This document shows positions 35,416-43,413 of a stretch of DNA of 64,000 nucleotides, one piece after another; within the stretch, counting starts at the first letter, position 1, and each line of letters starts with the position of its first letter. Source of the DNA: RGIG7213 sp045544195 (GTDB taxonomy: Bacteria; Bacillota; Clostridia; Oscillospirales; CAG-272); NCBI GenBank assembly GCA_045544195.1, contig JAZPYO010000008.1, positions 1 through 64,000 on the forward strand, written 5' to 3'. The notes beneath the pieces are model-generated. The model did not search any database. It saw only the letters and a list, made by a program, of their open reading frames with translations, and was not told the DNA's origin. The translations under genes and the position numbers were made by a program.

Positions 35416-35691
35416 ATGTCAACACACGAAATGGAAAGCAAGATCGCAAAGTTGCAAGAGTGGGAAACACTTGCAGAAGAAGCCAGAGCAGAAGCCGAAG
35501 CATTAAGGGACGAAATCAAAGCCGAAATGCTTGCAAGGGACACGGAAGAATTAGAAGCAGGGCGTTTTATTTGCCGTTGGACTTCTGTGTTAAGTAACAG
35601 ATTTGATACTACATCATTTAAGAAAGAACACGCCGATATGTACAAGCAGTACACCAAACAGACGGCAAGCCGCCGCTTTAGTATTGCATAA
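35416..35691 (+). CDS. Phage/island-type protein with coiled coil, unknown
   Basis: A 91-residue protein: an alanine- and glutamate-rich coiled coil (residues 5-45) and a C-terminal motif RFDTTSFKKEHADMYKQYTK ending in ASRRF that recurs in many Firmicutes phage and island proteins of unknown role. It is the first gene of a plus-strand unit under the operator-controlled promoter. GGGGACAA is a weak ribosome site. Confidence 0.6.
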   Translation: MSTHEMESKIAKLQEWETLAEEARAEAEALRDEIKAEMLARDTEELEAGRFICRWTSVLSNRFDTTSFKKEHADMYKQYTKQTASRRFSIA

Positions 35692-35833
35692 AGAAAGTGC
35701 CTTGTATAAACCGCCGACCAAAGCAATCATACAAGACACTTGACCCACAACCGCAGGGGAGCGGGACAACAATATTATACACGCCCGCTCCCTTAAAATC
35801 AATATCAATATAATTGAAAGGGAGTAAATAACT

Positions 35834-36484
35834 ATGAAACAAGTAACCAATATGTCAAGACTTGTCAACCAATTAGAGAAAATGTTTAGGGCATTAAACG
35901 CCGATATGTTCAACAATGCACTTGACACGCCCGTTATAACTGTAACGCCGTCAAGCCGATCATACGCACACTATACGCCGTGGGATGCTTGGAGTGCCGG
36001 AGATACACAAAAGCGTGAAATCAATATAGCAAGCGGAACACTAAACAGACCGCTTGAAGCTATCACCGCTTCATTGCTTCACGAAATGGTACATATGTAC
36101 AATGATACCATACTGAACATTCAAGACACATCAAGGAACGGAACATATCACAACAAAGCATTTGCAACCGCTTGTAGAGATCACGGGTTGATATGCACCA
36201 AAACAGAAAAATACGGGTGGTCGCATACAGAGCCGGACGATACCCTGCTTGAATGGCTGTTAAACCATAACGAGCTACGGGAAATAGAAATGTGCCGAAA
36301 TGATATAGGATATATGTCTGTTGGTGTTGGCGCACATTCCGCAAGCGGTGGTATTCAAATCACCACAACCGCAAAAGGCAATAGCCGCCGTTATATCTGC
36401 CCTTGCTGTCATACGATAGTTAGAGCAACGCGCACAGTAAACATTGTATGCGGTGATTGCGCCGTGAAAATGATAGAGGGGTGA
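35834..36484 (+). CDS. SprT-like metalloprotein of the island
   Basis: A 216-residue protein with an SprT-type zinc metalloprotease signature: LLHEMVHMYND (HExxH, about residue 85) and a further HNKAF histidine, followed by a C-terminal zinc ribbon (CPCC and CGDC pairs near 190-210). SprT/Spartan relatives degrade proteins cross-linked to DNA; island and phage versions are common but unstudied. AAAGGGAG precedes the ATG. It could help the element replicate past protein blocks, which is inference. Confidence 0.8.
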   Translation: MKQVTNMSRLVNQLEKMFRALNADMFNNALDTPVITVTPSSRSYAHYTPWDAWSAGDTQKREINIASGTLNRPLEAITASLLHEMVHMYNDTILNIQDTSRNGTYHNKAFATACRDHGLICTKTEKYGWSHTEPDDTLLEWLLNHNELREIEMCRNDIGYMSVGVGAHSASGGIQITTTAKGNSRRYICPCCHTIVRATRTVNIVCGDCAVKMIEG

Positions 36485-36490
36485 TGTGCA

Positions 36491-36607
36491 ATGCTGAACG
36501 ATACAGAAACTTGCATTGTGATTTTCTTACTTTTGATATTGTCCGCAGTTTTGCCGATAGTTGCAGGGGTGATATTCTTTATTCTTGCATACAAGCGGAT
36601 TATATAA
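36491..36607 (+). CDS. Single-span small membrane protein
   Basis: A 38-residue reading frame starting 6 bases after the SprT-like stop, with GAGGGGTGA as ribosome site about 8 bp upstream. After DTET comes one long hydrophobic helix (CIVIFFLLLILSAVLPIVAG and onward) and a basic end YKRII. The tight coupling and clear membrane helix support a real gene; function unknown. Confidence 0.5.
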   Translation: MLNDTETCIVIFLLLILSAVLPIVAGVIFFILAYKRII

Positions 36608-36615
36608 AAGTCAAC

Positions 36616-36731
36616 GAGGGGCGGCAGGGTTAGTCCCTGCCCCTCTCACACAGTACCAAAACTGACCTATTTCACGATTGTACCAAAAGCGCAGACGGCG
36701 CAAGGCGTTTTTGCCTTATCACAGCGTACCA
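36616..36731. repeat. Hairpin and internal GTACCA cluster
   Basis: GAGGGGC...GCCCCTC (36616-36645) forms a strong hairpin without a clear T-run. Three GTACCA boxes follow at 36653, 36680 and 36726, the same box found in pairs at both island ends. This spacer precedes the resolvase gene, and may mark an older element boundary within the island. Confidence 0.5.
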
Positions 36732-36775
36732 AATCAGACGGTCGTTAAATTTGAACATAGAAAGGGATATAACCA

Positions 36776-37465
36776 ATGACAATATACGGATATGCACGAA
36801 TTTCCACACCCAAGCAAAGTATTGACAGACAGATACGAAATATAAAAGCGGCGTACCCTAAAGCAATTATTTTACAAGACGAGTTTACGGGTACAAAGCT
36901 ATCCCGCCCTAATTTTGATAAGTTGCTAAAAATCGTAGTTGAGGGGGATATGATAGTTTTTGACTCTGTGTCAAGAATGTCCCGTAACGCCGCTGACGGC
37001 TTTGCAGTATATCAAGAGCTTTACAATAGGGGCGTAGAGCTTGTTTTCCTTAAAGAGCCGCAAATCAATACACAGACCTATAAAAAGGCGGTAGCAAGCT
37101 CTGTGAAGCTCACGGGGACGGCTGTGGATTACATTTTAGAGGGTATCAATAAATATCTAATGGAATTAGCCAAAGAGCAAATAAGGATAGCATTTGAGCA
37201 AGCAGAAAAAGAGGTAACAGACCTACACCAACGCACCAAAGAGGGCATTATTACCGCTCGGCTGAACGGAAAGCAGATAGGGCAACAAAAGGGTGCAAAG
37301 CTCACCACCAAAAAGAGCATAGCGGCAAAAGAGATTATCCGCATACATTTAATTGATTTTGGCGGATCACTAAATAACGCCGAATGTCAACGCCTTGCCG
37401 GAGTTTCCCGTAACAGCTTTTACAAGTACAAGCAAGAGCTTGTTTTGGAGCAAGGGCAGTTTTGA
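36776..37465 (+). CDS. Serine recombinase of the resolvase family
   Basis: A 229-residue small serine recombinase. The catalytic serine lies in YGYARISTPKQS (Ser10), with conserved arginines in RQIRN, KLSRP and SVSRMSRN; a C-terminal helix-turn-helix (about 195-220, NNAECQRLAGVSRNSFYKY) binds DNA. Length fits resolvases/invertases of the Tn3 type rather than large transposon recombinases. No inverted-repeat ends or res site were recognised nearby. The gene ends before a hairpin shared with the convergent cohesin gene. Confidence 0.88.
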   Translation: MTIYGYARISTPKQSIDRQIRNIKAAYPKAIILQDEFTGTKLSRPNFDKLLKIVVEGDMIVFDSVSRMSRNAADGFAVYQELYNRGVELVFLKEPQINTQTYKKAVASSVKLTGTAVDYILEGINKYLMELAKEQIRIAFEQAEKEVTDLHQRTKEGIITARLNGKQIGQQKGAKLTTKKSIAAKEIIRIHLIDFGGSLNNAECQRLAGVSRNSFYKYKQELVLEQGQF

Positions 37466-37486
37466 ATATTATTATTCAATAAAGCA

Positions 37487-37514
37487 AATAGACCGCCATT
37501 GCTGACGGTCTATT
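37487..37514. terminator. Hairpin between convergent genes
   Basis: AATAGACCG and CGGTCTATT pair perfectly around a ten-base loop. T-runs are weak on both sides, so termination is likely but not certain. Confidence 0.5.
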
Positions 37515-37550
37515 GCTATTATGTATTTGATTGTATGCTTAAATAGTCAT

Positions 37551-38240
37551 TTAATATCCTGCGCCCTCGATCATTTCTGCCCCTGCCATATGGCGTGCAA
37601 GTTTGATTAAGTCCCTGCCGTCAACATTGCTATCCTTGTTTACATCTGCTCCGTATGTGTTGATCTCCGTTTCCAAATAAACCAAATAACGAGCAAGCTT
37701 AACAACATCAGCACTATCAACAGAAAGATCGTTATTGACATCGGCGAGAAGATAGCGAAATATTGTGATTTCCCCCGCCTCCACTTGCAGGGGAATACGA
37801 GAGCCGTTTTCGTCGCAAATATCGTTTTCGTTAAAAAGGAGCGTAACGGGATATTTGCCCTCTCTTGCTCCCTCTTTAACAACAAAGGTTAAAGTGAAAA
37901 CAGGTTCTTGTCCGACAGCCATATTTTGAGGGTGATACCAAATAAATTTAGGGTTAGTGGGATTTTCGTTGTATATGAAGCTACCGCCCGGTATGCCACA
38001 CTCAACATTAACCAACTCTAAAGCGGTAAAATCAAAATCGGGAGTAAAGGTCAAACAAGCAAATTCTTCATCGGAATTGATATAAAAGGGGATTTCAACT
38101 GTTTCTCCGGCTTTTGCTCTTGCGTTGTAGGCATAGACATAAACATCACCTTCAGCAGCAGAAGCGGACACAGAGCAAACACTAACAAGCGTTGTGATAA
38201 GGCATACAGCCATTAAGAGTGATAATATTCTTTTTTTCAT
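37551..38240 (-). CDS. Secreted cohesin-dockerin protein
   Basis: A 229-residue exported protein: signal peptide (RILSLLMAVCLITTLVSVCS, cleaved near SASA), a cohesin-like beta domain (about 30-165), and a canonical type I dockerin (about 168-225) with two calcium loops, DVNNDLSVDSAD and DVNKDSNVDGRD, each followed by a KLAR helix. Cohesins bind dockerins, so this could be a small adaptor in a cellulosome-like surface complex. The ATG at 38240 follows GAGGT; an ATG at 38255 overlapping the XRE stop is possible. Its presence as island cargo is unusual. Confidence 0.85.
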   Translation of the reverse strand: MKKRILSLLMAVCLITTLVSVCSVSASAAEGDVYVYAYNARAKAGETVEIPFYINSDEEFACLTFTPDFDFTALELVNVECGIPGGSFIYNENPTNPKFIWYHPQNMAVGQEPVFTLTFVVKEGAREGKYPVTLLFNENDICDENGSRIPLQVEAGEITIFRYLLADVNNDLSVDSADVVKLARYLVYLETEINTYGADVNKDSNVDGRDLIKLARHMAGAEMIEGAGY

Positions 38241-38251
38241 AGATATGTACC

Positions 38252-38548
38252 TCATTTCTTTTTATTTTCCATAAATACATTAACCATTTCGCATACTGCG
38301 GCGGCTTCCCGCTCCGATAGACCCGATATATCCAAATACCGTTTACTATCAATACATAATAGATAGTCGGTTGTAACGCCGTATAACAGCGCAAGGCGTA
38401 TCAGTATATCATAAGACGGTTGCCGTATATCCGTTTCGTATGCACTTATAACGGCACGGGTAACACCCACATATTGAGCAACTTGCGCTTGTGTTAGATT
38501 TTTATTTATGCGCAATTCTTTCAAGCGCACAGACAAGCATACAATCAT
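38252..38548 (-). CDS. XRE-family transcription regulator
   Basis: A 98-residue regulator with a Cro/cI helix-turn-helix (LTQAQVAQYVGVTRAVISAYE, about 17-37) and a short C-terminal helix. The start at 38548 is chosen because AGAGGTG lies 6 bp upstream; longer versions lack a site. It is cotranscribed with the cohesin-dockerin gene and divergent from the 513-residue gene, and may control both from the inverted repeat at 38584-38602. Confidence 0.85.
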   Translation of the reverse strand: MIVCLSVRLKELRINKNLTQAQVAQYVGVTRAVISAYETDIRQPSYDILIRLALLYGVTTDYLLCIDSKRYLDISGLSEREAAAVCEMVNVFMENKKK

Positions 38549-38583
38549 AAACATCACCTCTTTATATAATTTTACCAAGAGTG

Positions 38584-38602
38584 ATGTTTCCCATAGAAAC
38601 AT
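38584..38602. promoter_or_regulatory. Candidate XRE operator
   Basis: ATGTTTC and GAAACAT form a perfect inverted repeat around CCATA, 36 bp upstream of the XRE start. Cro-like dimers bind sites of this size; assignment to this regulator is inference. Confidence 0.5.
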
Positions 38603-38677
38603 TGGTGATTTATTTCGTTGCTTTTCGTGAAAAAACGAAAAATCGCAACTATCTGCAAACATAAATGTTGCTATCTG

Positions 38678-38706
38678 TTGCAATTTGAGCGTTTTTGGTG
38701 TATAAT
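38678..38706 (+). promoter_or_regulatory. Promoter of the 513-residue gene
   Basis: TTGCAA (38678-38683) and TATAAT (38701-38706) with a 17-bp spacer, 50 bp before the start codon. Confidence 0.7.
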
Positions 38707-38755
38707 AATATTTGTATATTTGTGCCGTTTTTTATTTCGTATTAGGAGATATGTT

Positions 38756-40297
38756 ATGTCGATATATTTTAAGGTGCTTGGCACACAATTAGAATTTCAC
38801 GATGATCTAAAAAAATACTATGAGCTGTCTTGCGAATTTCAAGCCGCTCACGATAAAGTGTACAAAGCTGTAAAGAGCAGTTTTAATATCAAGAAAGAAC
38901 CTACCGAGATTTTTCAAAGTGTCGAAACAGCCGCCAAACAGTTTATTGGTGATCTCATAAACCGCCTTTCTAACTATGGCGTTTTTGATAGGGCGGCAAG
39001 TGATTACTTAAATACTAACAATGGCTATTTACAGCTACTGACCGCTACTACCGCATACTATGAGTACACCAAAAACACAACAGAAAGAAACCACGCAATA
39101 GCAGAAGCAAGCAAAGAAAGTGCAAACGCTTCAATTAACAGTTCTATTTCGGGATTGGATTTTGGTATTATTTCAAGCAGTATTATAGATCACGCTGTAT
39201 ATGCCGCAATGAATAACGCCGAAATACGCAAGCAATCTGCGGCGGCACTTGACCGCTATTGTGCGGTATGTAATGTTATCAACGCAAATAGAGATAGCAA
39301 AATCACAGAAGAAATTACTGAATATTACATCAATCAATATATTCCCGCTATTACAGCCGCTTTAGCCGCTCTGTACGGGCATTTGTTATCTACATACACC
39401 ACCGATCTTAACACTTGCGGTCAGCTCGATTTAGCTTGCTTGGAACATATAGATTTGCAACGCTCCAACGAGATTGTAAACAACATTGAGAATATTGACA
39501 ACAAGCAGGGCGTTTTCTTAAAAGCAATAGAATTATGTCCCTATAATATCAATGCTTATCTCAAAGGATATTCAGCATATCTATATCCGCAAGGCTTGTC
39601 GGCAAATGATGTGTGTGGTGATTTGATTAAGTACTTTAATCTTGAAAAAGCATTGAGCAATATTCTTGTTTCCGCTTCTTCCTTGTGCGACAAAGCAAAG
39701 GAATATTTGATTAAAGACGATTACTACAAAGCAAATAAAACCTATGAAGAAATTGCTTCTACATATCCCCAAAAGCATTTTGGGTGGTTAGGTTTGCTTC
39801 TGTGTGAAACGAAAAAATTTACCCATACCACACCGGATATGAGCATTGTTGAAAATTATTATTCAAAAGCAATCAACGCATTAGATGATAACGATCTGCG
39901 AAGCACGCTTAAAAGACGATTTGATAATTATAAATACAATGTAACACGGTATGCCAAACTTCTTAAAGAAAGAGAAGAAATAACACACCAAGAAGCTGTA
40001 ACACAAGGCGCATTAGAAGCGGCGCAAAAAGATCGTTCAAAATGGTCTATGTTGACGGCGTTGTTCGGTGTGATTTCTGCGATTGCCTTAATAGTAGTTT
40101 TCATAGCACCAAGTTCTTTTGCACTTCTTTTAATTAGCGGTGGCGTAACAGCCGCAACCGGCTTTATGCTTAGTGATAGCAAAAAGAGGATTGCAGAATG
40201 TGAGAATAAAAACTCAAAGCGTTCCGAAAAAGAAAAGGAAATTTCCGAGTTAAGAAGCGTTATTATCAATTCTGCAAGCATTGAAAATATGCTATAA
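38756..40297 (+). CDS. Large island protein with repeat region and membrane hairpin, unknown
   Basis: A 513-residue protein. The first 240 residues are helical and charged; residues about 285-420 have spaced tyrosine/leucine helices that look like tetratricopeptide repeats (YLIKDDYYKANKTYEEIAST). Two adjacent membrane helices (about 445-490, ALFGVISAIALIVVFIAP and a second) are followed by a short coiled coil. The start at 38756 has AGGAGA 7 bp upstream; the longer reading frame runs into the promoter. It is the last gene before the right end, a typical cargo place. I recognise no catalytic motif; a sensing or defence role would be guesswork. Confidence 0.7.
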   Translation: MSIYFKVLGTQLEFHDDLKKYYELSCEFQAAHDKVYKAVKSSFNIKKEPTEIFQSVETAAKQFIGDLINRLSNYGVFDRAASDYLNTNNGYLQLLTATTAYYEYTKNTTERNHAIAEASKESANASINSSISGLDFGIISSSIIDHAVYAAMNNAEIRKQSAAALDRYCAVCNVINANRDSKITEEITEYYINQYIPAITAALAALYGHLLSTYTTDLNTCGQLDLACLEHIDLQRSNEIVNNIENIDNKQGVFLKAIELCPYNINAYLKGYSAYLYPQGLSANDVCGDLIKYFNLEKALSNILVSASSLCDKAKEYLIKDDYYKANKTYEEIASTYPQKHFGWLGLLLCETKKFTHTTPDMSIVENYYSKAINALDDNDLRSTLKRRFDNYKYNVTRYAKLLKEREEITHQEAVTQGALEAAQKDRSKWSMLTALFGVISAIALIVVFIAPSSFALLLISGGVTAATGFMLSDSKKRIAECENKNSKRSEKEKEISELRSVIINSASIENML

Positions 40298-40558
40298 ATG
40301 ATTACTCGGACAGAGTATGGAAACCTCGCAATTATCCCTCTCAAAAAGGGCAAAAAAATGCCGTTTTTTGATGTTGTTCGGATAGCAGTTTGAAAATATA
40401 AACTACCCCGTGAAACACACGAAAAACAGCTTTTTACGGCGTACCAAAATCGTACCAATATTTTTGAGAGCCAATTTTTTGTGGGATTTTAGGCGCAAAA
40501 AATGAGAATAAATAGACTAAATAGAGCCATTAAAACCATTGATAAAATAATCAATCTT

Positions 40559-40570
40559 GAGTGGGTATAA
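40559..40570 (+). repeat. Right attachment core (attR candidate)
   Basis: GAGTGGG-tATAA repeats the guaA end; read in frame it would give LEWV-stop, a ghost of the GuaA C-terminus EWE-stop. The similarity continues weakly into the following terminator. Confidence 0.65.
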
Positions 40571-40589
40571 TACAAACCGGCTGACAAAT

Positions 40590-40630
40590 GCCCGAAACCC
40601 CTTGAAAACAAAGGGCTTTCGGGCATTTAT
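40590..40630 (+). terminator. Terminator twin of the guaA terminator
   Basis: GCCCGAAA.CCCTT pairs with AAGGG.TTTCGGGC, followed by ATTTAT. It shares stem and TTGAAAA loop sequence with the copy at 30953, showing that both descend from guaA downstream sequence. Confidence 0.8.
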
Positions 40631-40649
40631 GCAATTAAGGAAACTGTCA

Positions 40650-40669
40650 TTGCAACACTTTTGCAACAC
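40650..40669 (+). repeat. TTGCAACAC direct pair
   Basis: Two copies of TTGCAACAC start 11 bp apart (40650 and 40661), the same geometry as the GTACCA pairs of the island but with a different sequence. They may be arm sites of another integrase that used the same guaA target. Confidence 0.45.
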
Positions 40670-40797
40670 GTAGGGATAAATTTGCAAAAAGGTAGTTACC
40701 GATGAGACACCGAAACCGACCGAATAGGCAAAAAACAACATTTAATCTTTTTTATTTGCTATTATGGTACTGCAAACGAAAAAGGAGGATGACATAT

Positions 40798-41523
40798 ATG
40801 CAAGAAATAAAAACTACCCGGCTTGTCAAGCAGTATAAGGATCTGACTGCCGTGGACAAGCTGGGTTTAGAAATTCGGCAAGGCGAATTGTTTTCGCTGC
40901 TCGGAGTGAACGGTGCCGGAAAGACTACGGTTATTAAAATGCTTTCCTGCCTTACAAAGCCTACGAGTGGAGATGCTATCGTAGGTGGATACAGCATTAC
41001 AAAGGAACCTGAGCAGGTAAAGCGCTTGATTGGTGTATCTCCGCAAGAAACCGCCGTTGCTCCTAACCTTTCCGTGAAAGAGAATTTAGAACTGATCTGC
41101 GGCATCCACGGTTTTTCAAAAGAAAAAACGAAAGCAAAGATACAGGAGCTTGCTGTGCAGTTTTCTCTGGACAGTGTTCTTCAGAGGAAGGCAGGCAAAT
41201 TATCCGGTGGCTGGCAGCGACGTGTCAGCATTGCTATGGCATTGATCAGCGAACCCAAAATTCTATTTTTGGATGAACCCACTCTTGGCTTGGATGTTCT
41301 TGCACGGCACGATCTTTGGGAAGTGATTCGTTTTTTGAAAGGCAAGATCACTATCATTCTTACTACGCATTATATGGAAGAAGCCGAGGCGCTTTCCGAT
41401 CGCATCGGTATTATGAAAAGCGGCAGACTTCTTGCAGTAGGAACAGTAGAAGAATTGAACGCATCAGCCGGAACAAACGATTTTGAAACAGCCTTCGTTT
41501 CTATTGTAAAGGAGGGGGCGTAA
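40798..41523 (+). CDS. ABC transporter ATP-binding protein
   Basis: A 241-residue ATPase of the drug/antibiotic exporter type: Walker A GVNGAGKTT (about 38-46), signature LSGGWQRR, Walker B ILFLDEPTLGLD and the H-loop in TTHYMEEAE. The ATG at 40798 follows AAAGGAGG by 10 bp; longer starts are not supported. One base overlaps the permease gene. The export substrate is unknown; with the LytTR/DUF3021 pair it forms a four-gene unit that probably senses and exports a membrane-active compound (inference). Confidence 0.92.
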   Translation: MQEIKTTRLVKQYKDLTAVDKLGLEIRQGELFSLLGVNGAGKTTVIKMLSCLTKPTSGDAIVGGYSITKEPEQVKRLIGVSPQETAVAPNLSVKENLELICGIHGFSKEKTKAKIQELAVQFSLDSVLQRKAGKLSGGWQRRVSIAMALISEPKILFLDEPTLGLDVLARHDLWEVIRFLKGKITIILTTHYMEEAEALSDRIGIMKSGRLLAVGTVEELNASAGTNDFETAFVSIVKEGA

Positions 41524-42254
41524 TGAGAATGATGACTTTTGCCAAGAGATGTGCCAAAGAGATTTTGCGAGATCCGATCAACCTTGGCTTCGGTCTGGGA
41601 TTTCCCTTGGTCTTATTAGTGCTTTTGAGCGCTATTCAAGCGAACATTCCGGTAAACTTGTTTGAGATCAACACACTGACTCCCGGTATTACCGTATTCG
41701 GATTGTCGTTTATGACACTTTTTTCAGCGACTCTGATTTCTAAAGATCGGGAAAGCGCCCTCTTGCAGAGATTGTACACAACACCACTCACGGCAATTGA
41801 CTTTATCTTAGGCTATATGCTCCCGATCCTGCCCATCGCAATCGGACAGACTATAATCTGCTATTTGTTTGCGATTCCTTTAGGACTCGAAATCAGTGTA
41901 AATATTATTTATTCCGTTATTGGCATTATCCCCATGGCAATTTTTAATATTGCGCTCGGACTTTTGTGTGGCAGTGTTTTGGGAGTGAAACAGGTTGGCG
42001 GTATTTGCGGAGCACTGCTTACCAATCTTTCTGCTTGGTTTTCGGGCGTTTGGTTTGATTTGGATCTTGTGGGAGGTGCTTTCAAAAAAATAGCAAATGC
42101 ACTTCCGTTTGTTCACGCAGCAGAAATGGAAAAAGCGTTATTTAACGGAAATTTTGAGATCGCAGCTTCACATATTCTGCCGATTATTCTGTATAGTGTA
42201 GTAATAACGGCGGTTGCTGTGTTCTGCTTTCTGAGACAAATGAAAAAACAGTAA
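41523..42254 (+). CDS. ABC-2 type permease
   Basis: A 243-residue membrane protein with six hydrophobic helices, the first at about 22-42 and the last at about 222-240, and the ABC-2 core ISKDRESALLQRLYTTPLTA between helices two and three. It is the channel partner of the ATPase it overlaps. A second permease is absent, so a homodimer is expected. Confidence 0.9.
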   Translation: MRMMTFAKRCAKEILRDPINLGFGLGFPLVLLVLLSAIQANIPVNLFEINTLTPGITVFGLSFMTLFSATLISKDRESALLQRLYTTPLTAIDFILGYMLPILPIAIGQTIICYLFAIPLGLEISVNIIYSVIGIIPMAIFNIALGLLCGSVLGVKQVGGICGALLTNLSAWFSGVWFDLDLVGGAFKKIANALPFVHAAEMEKALFNGNFEIAASHILPIILYSVVITAVAVFCFLRQMKKQ

Positions 42255-42266
42255 GGATTTGAGGCG

Positions 42267-42710
42267 ATGAAATACAAGCTTATTATCGACAAAAACGCAG
42301 ATGAGGAGATCATAGCAATCGTTCGTGCTCCATCATCTTTGACACAACAGATCGAAGATCTTGTCTGCGGTTATTCCGGTGCGGACAGTATTATGGGATA
42401 CAGTGATGACGAGATGCGGAAACTCACATTTCAGAAAATCGAATGTATTACCATAATTGACAGAAAAGTGATTGCCGTTGACAGCAAAGGCAATCATTAT
42501 TCGCTCAAAGACAGGCTTCGTGATTTGGAGGATATTTTGCCTTCTTATTTCATCCGCATTAACAAATCTACCCTTGCCAATGAGCACTGTATCGAGCGAT
42601 TTGATGCAGTATTCAGCGGCGGTGTGGATGCTGTGTTTCGGTGCGGCTATCGGGAATACGTTTCAAGGCGTTGCTTTGCGGAAATCAAAAGGAGGTATGA
42701 AGGAGTATGA
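42267..42710 (+). CDS. LytTR-family DNA-binding regulator
   Basis: A 147-residue protein: a short N-terminal region (1-45) and a C-terminal LytTR domain (about 50-147) with IECITIIDRKVIAVDSKG, LPSYFIRINKSTLAN and VSRRCFAEIKRR. There is no receiver domain. Such regulators are usually paired with DUF3021 membrane proteins, as here (the next ATG overlaps the stop by four bases), forming a non-phosphorelay control pair that typically adjusts an adjacent ABC exporter. Confidence 0.9.
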   Translation: MKYKLIIDKNADEEIIAIVRAPSSLTQQIEDLVCGYSGADSIMGYSDDEMRKLTFQKIECITIIDRKVIAVDSKGNHYSLKDRLRDLEDILPSYFIRINKSTLANEHCIERFDAVFSGGVDAVFRCGYREYVSRRCFAEIKRRYEGV

Positions 42711-43162
42711 AAAAATTTGTTTTGGAATTTTTGCGCCGCGGCTTGATTGCTTCCGGTATCGGTCCGATCGTTTTGGCTATTGTATATCTGATATTGCAAC
42801 AGACTGCCGCAGTTGAAACGCTATCCGTAAATCAGGTCTGCATTGGTATCTTTTCAATCACTGCACTTGCCTTTATTGCAGGCGGCATAAATGCCATTTA
42901 TCAAATCGAACGGTTGCCTTTGATGGTGGCAATTCTGATTCACGGCGGCGTTTTGTATATCGGCTACCTCGTCACATATCTGCTCAACGATTGGCTTGAC
43001 TTTGGCGTAATGCCGATAGTAGTATTCTCTGCAATTTTTGTTGTTGGATATATCGTGATTTGGGCGATCGTTTATTCCATTATCAAAAGGAATGCGGATA
43101 AGCTCAATAAAATACTGAAGCAAAAGCAACAAAGCACAAAAGATATTTTGAAAAACAGGTAA
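42707..43162 (+). CDS. DUF3021 membrane protein
   Basis: A 151-residue protein with four membrane helices (about 10-32, 42-62, 72-92 and 104-128) and a basic C-terminal tail. It matches the DUF3021 family in length, topology and gene order. The family is thought to hold LytTR partners inactive at the membrane; that is known for some Gram-positive systems and inferred here. A strong terminator follows. Confidence 0.85.
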   Translation: MKKFVLEFLRRGLIASGIGPIVLAIVYLILQQTAAVETLSVNQVCIGIFSITALAFIAGGINAIYQIERLPLMVAILIHGGVLYIGYLVTYLLNDWLDFGVMPIVVFSAIFVVGYIVIWAIVYSIIKRNADKLNKILKQKQQSTKDILKNR

Positions 43163-43233
43163 TGAGGCATATAAAACCGCAGTTCTTTACGATAACTGAT
43201 CCCACGATCGTTTTATATCTTCTATATGCAAGG

Positions 43234-43260
43234 ACGGCGCCTTATTGGGCGCCGTTCTTT
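43234..43260 (+). terminator. Terminator of the LytTR-ABC unit
   Basis: ACGGCGCC and GGCGCCGT pair perfectly around TTATTG, followed by TCTTT. Confidence 0.8.
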
Positions 43261-43413
43261 GATATTAAAGATATCCACAAAAAAGAAGGACGTTTTGCAC
43301 CGTATAGAATGACTTGCAAAAATATGTCAGTGCTTGCGCTTGACAAATCAGTGCTGTTGTGATAATATAATGATGTGTGAGTTCATCACAATATTTTTCT
43401 ACGGAGTATAAAG

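Larger units (their letters stand above)
30938..40565. mobile_element. Integrated genomic island at guaA, about 9.6 kb
   Basis: The island is bounded by the GAGTGGG core repeat. At the left end it has an integrase and an excisionase-like gene, both pointing at the left core. Inside each end is a direct pair of GTACCA boxes with 11-bp spacing (31004 and 31015; 40441 and 40452), matching 15 of 17 bases and plausibly integrase arm sites. Cargo: HNH-like protein, winged-helix protein, RHH regulator, SprT-like protein, resolvase, XRE, cohesin-dockerin protein and a large unknown membrane protein. No relaxase, coupling protein or phage structural gene is visible, so it is a non-conjugative or mobilisable element, or one reduced by deletion. 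Confidence 0.8.
40298..40797. other. Island right end and flank, no gene
   Basis: In order this stretch holds a small hairpin (GGCA/TGCC with T-run near 40350), the right GTACCA pair (40441 and 40452), the right core (40559), a terminator (40590-40630), a TTGCAACAC pair (40650 and 40661) and the ribosome site of the next gene. Short reading frames here show no protein-like features. Confidence 0.7.
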
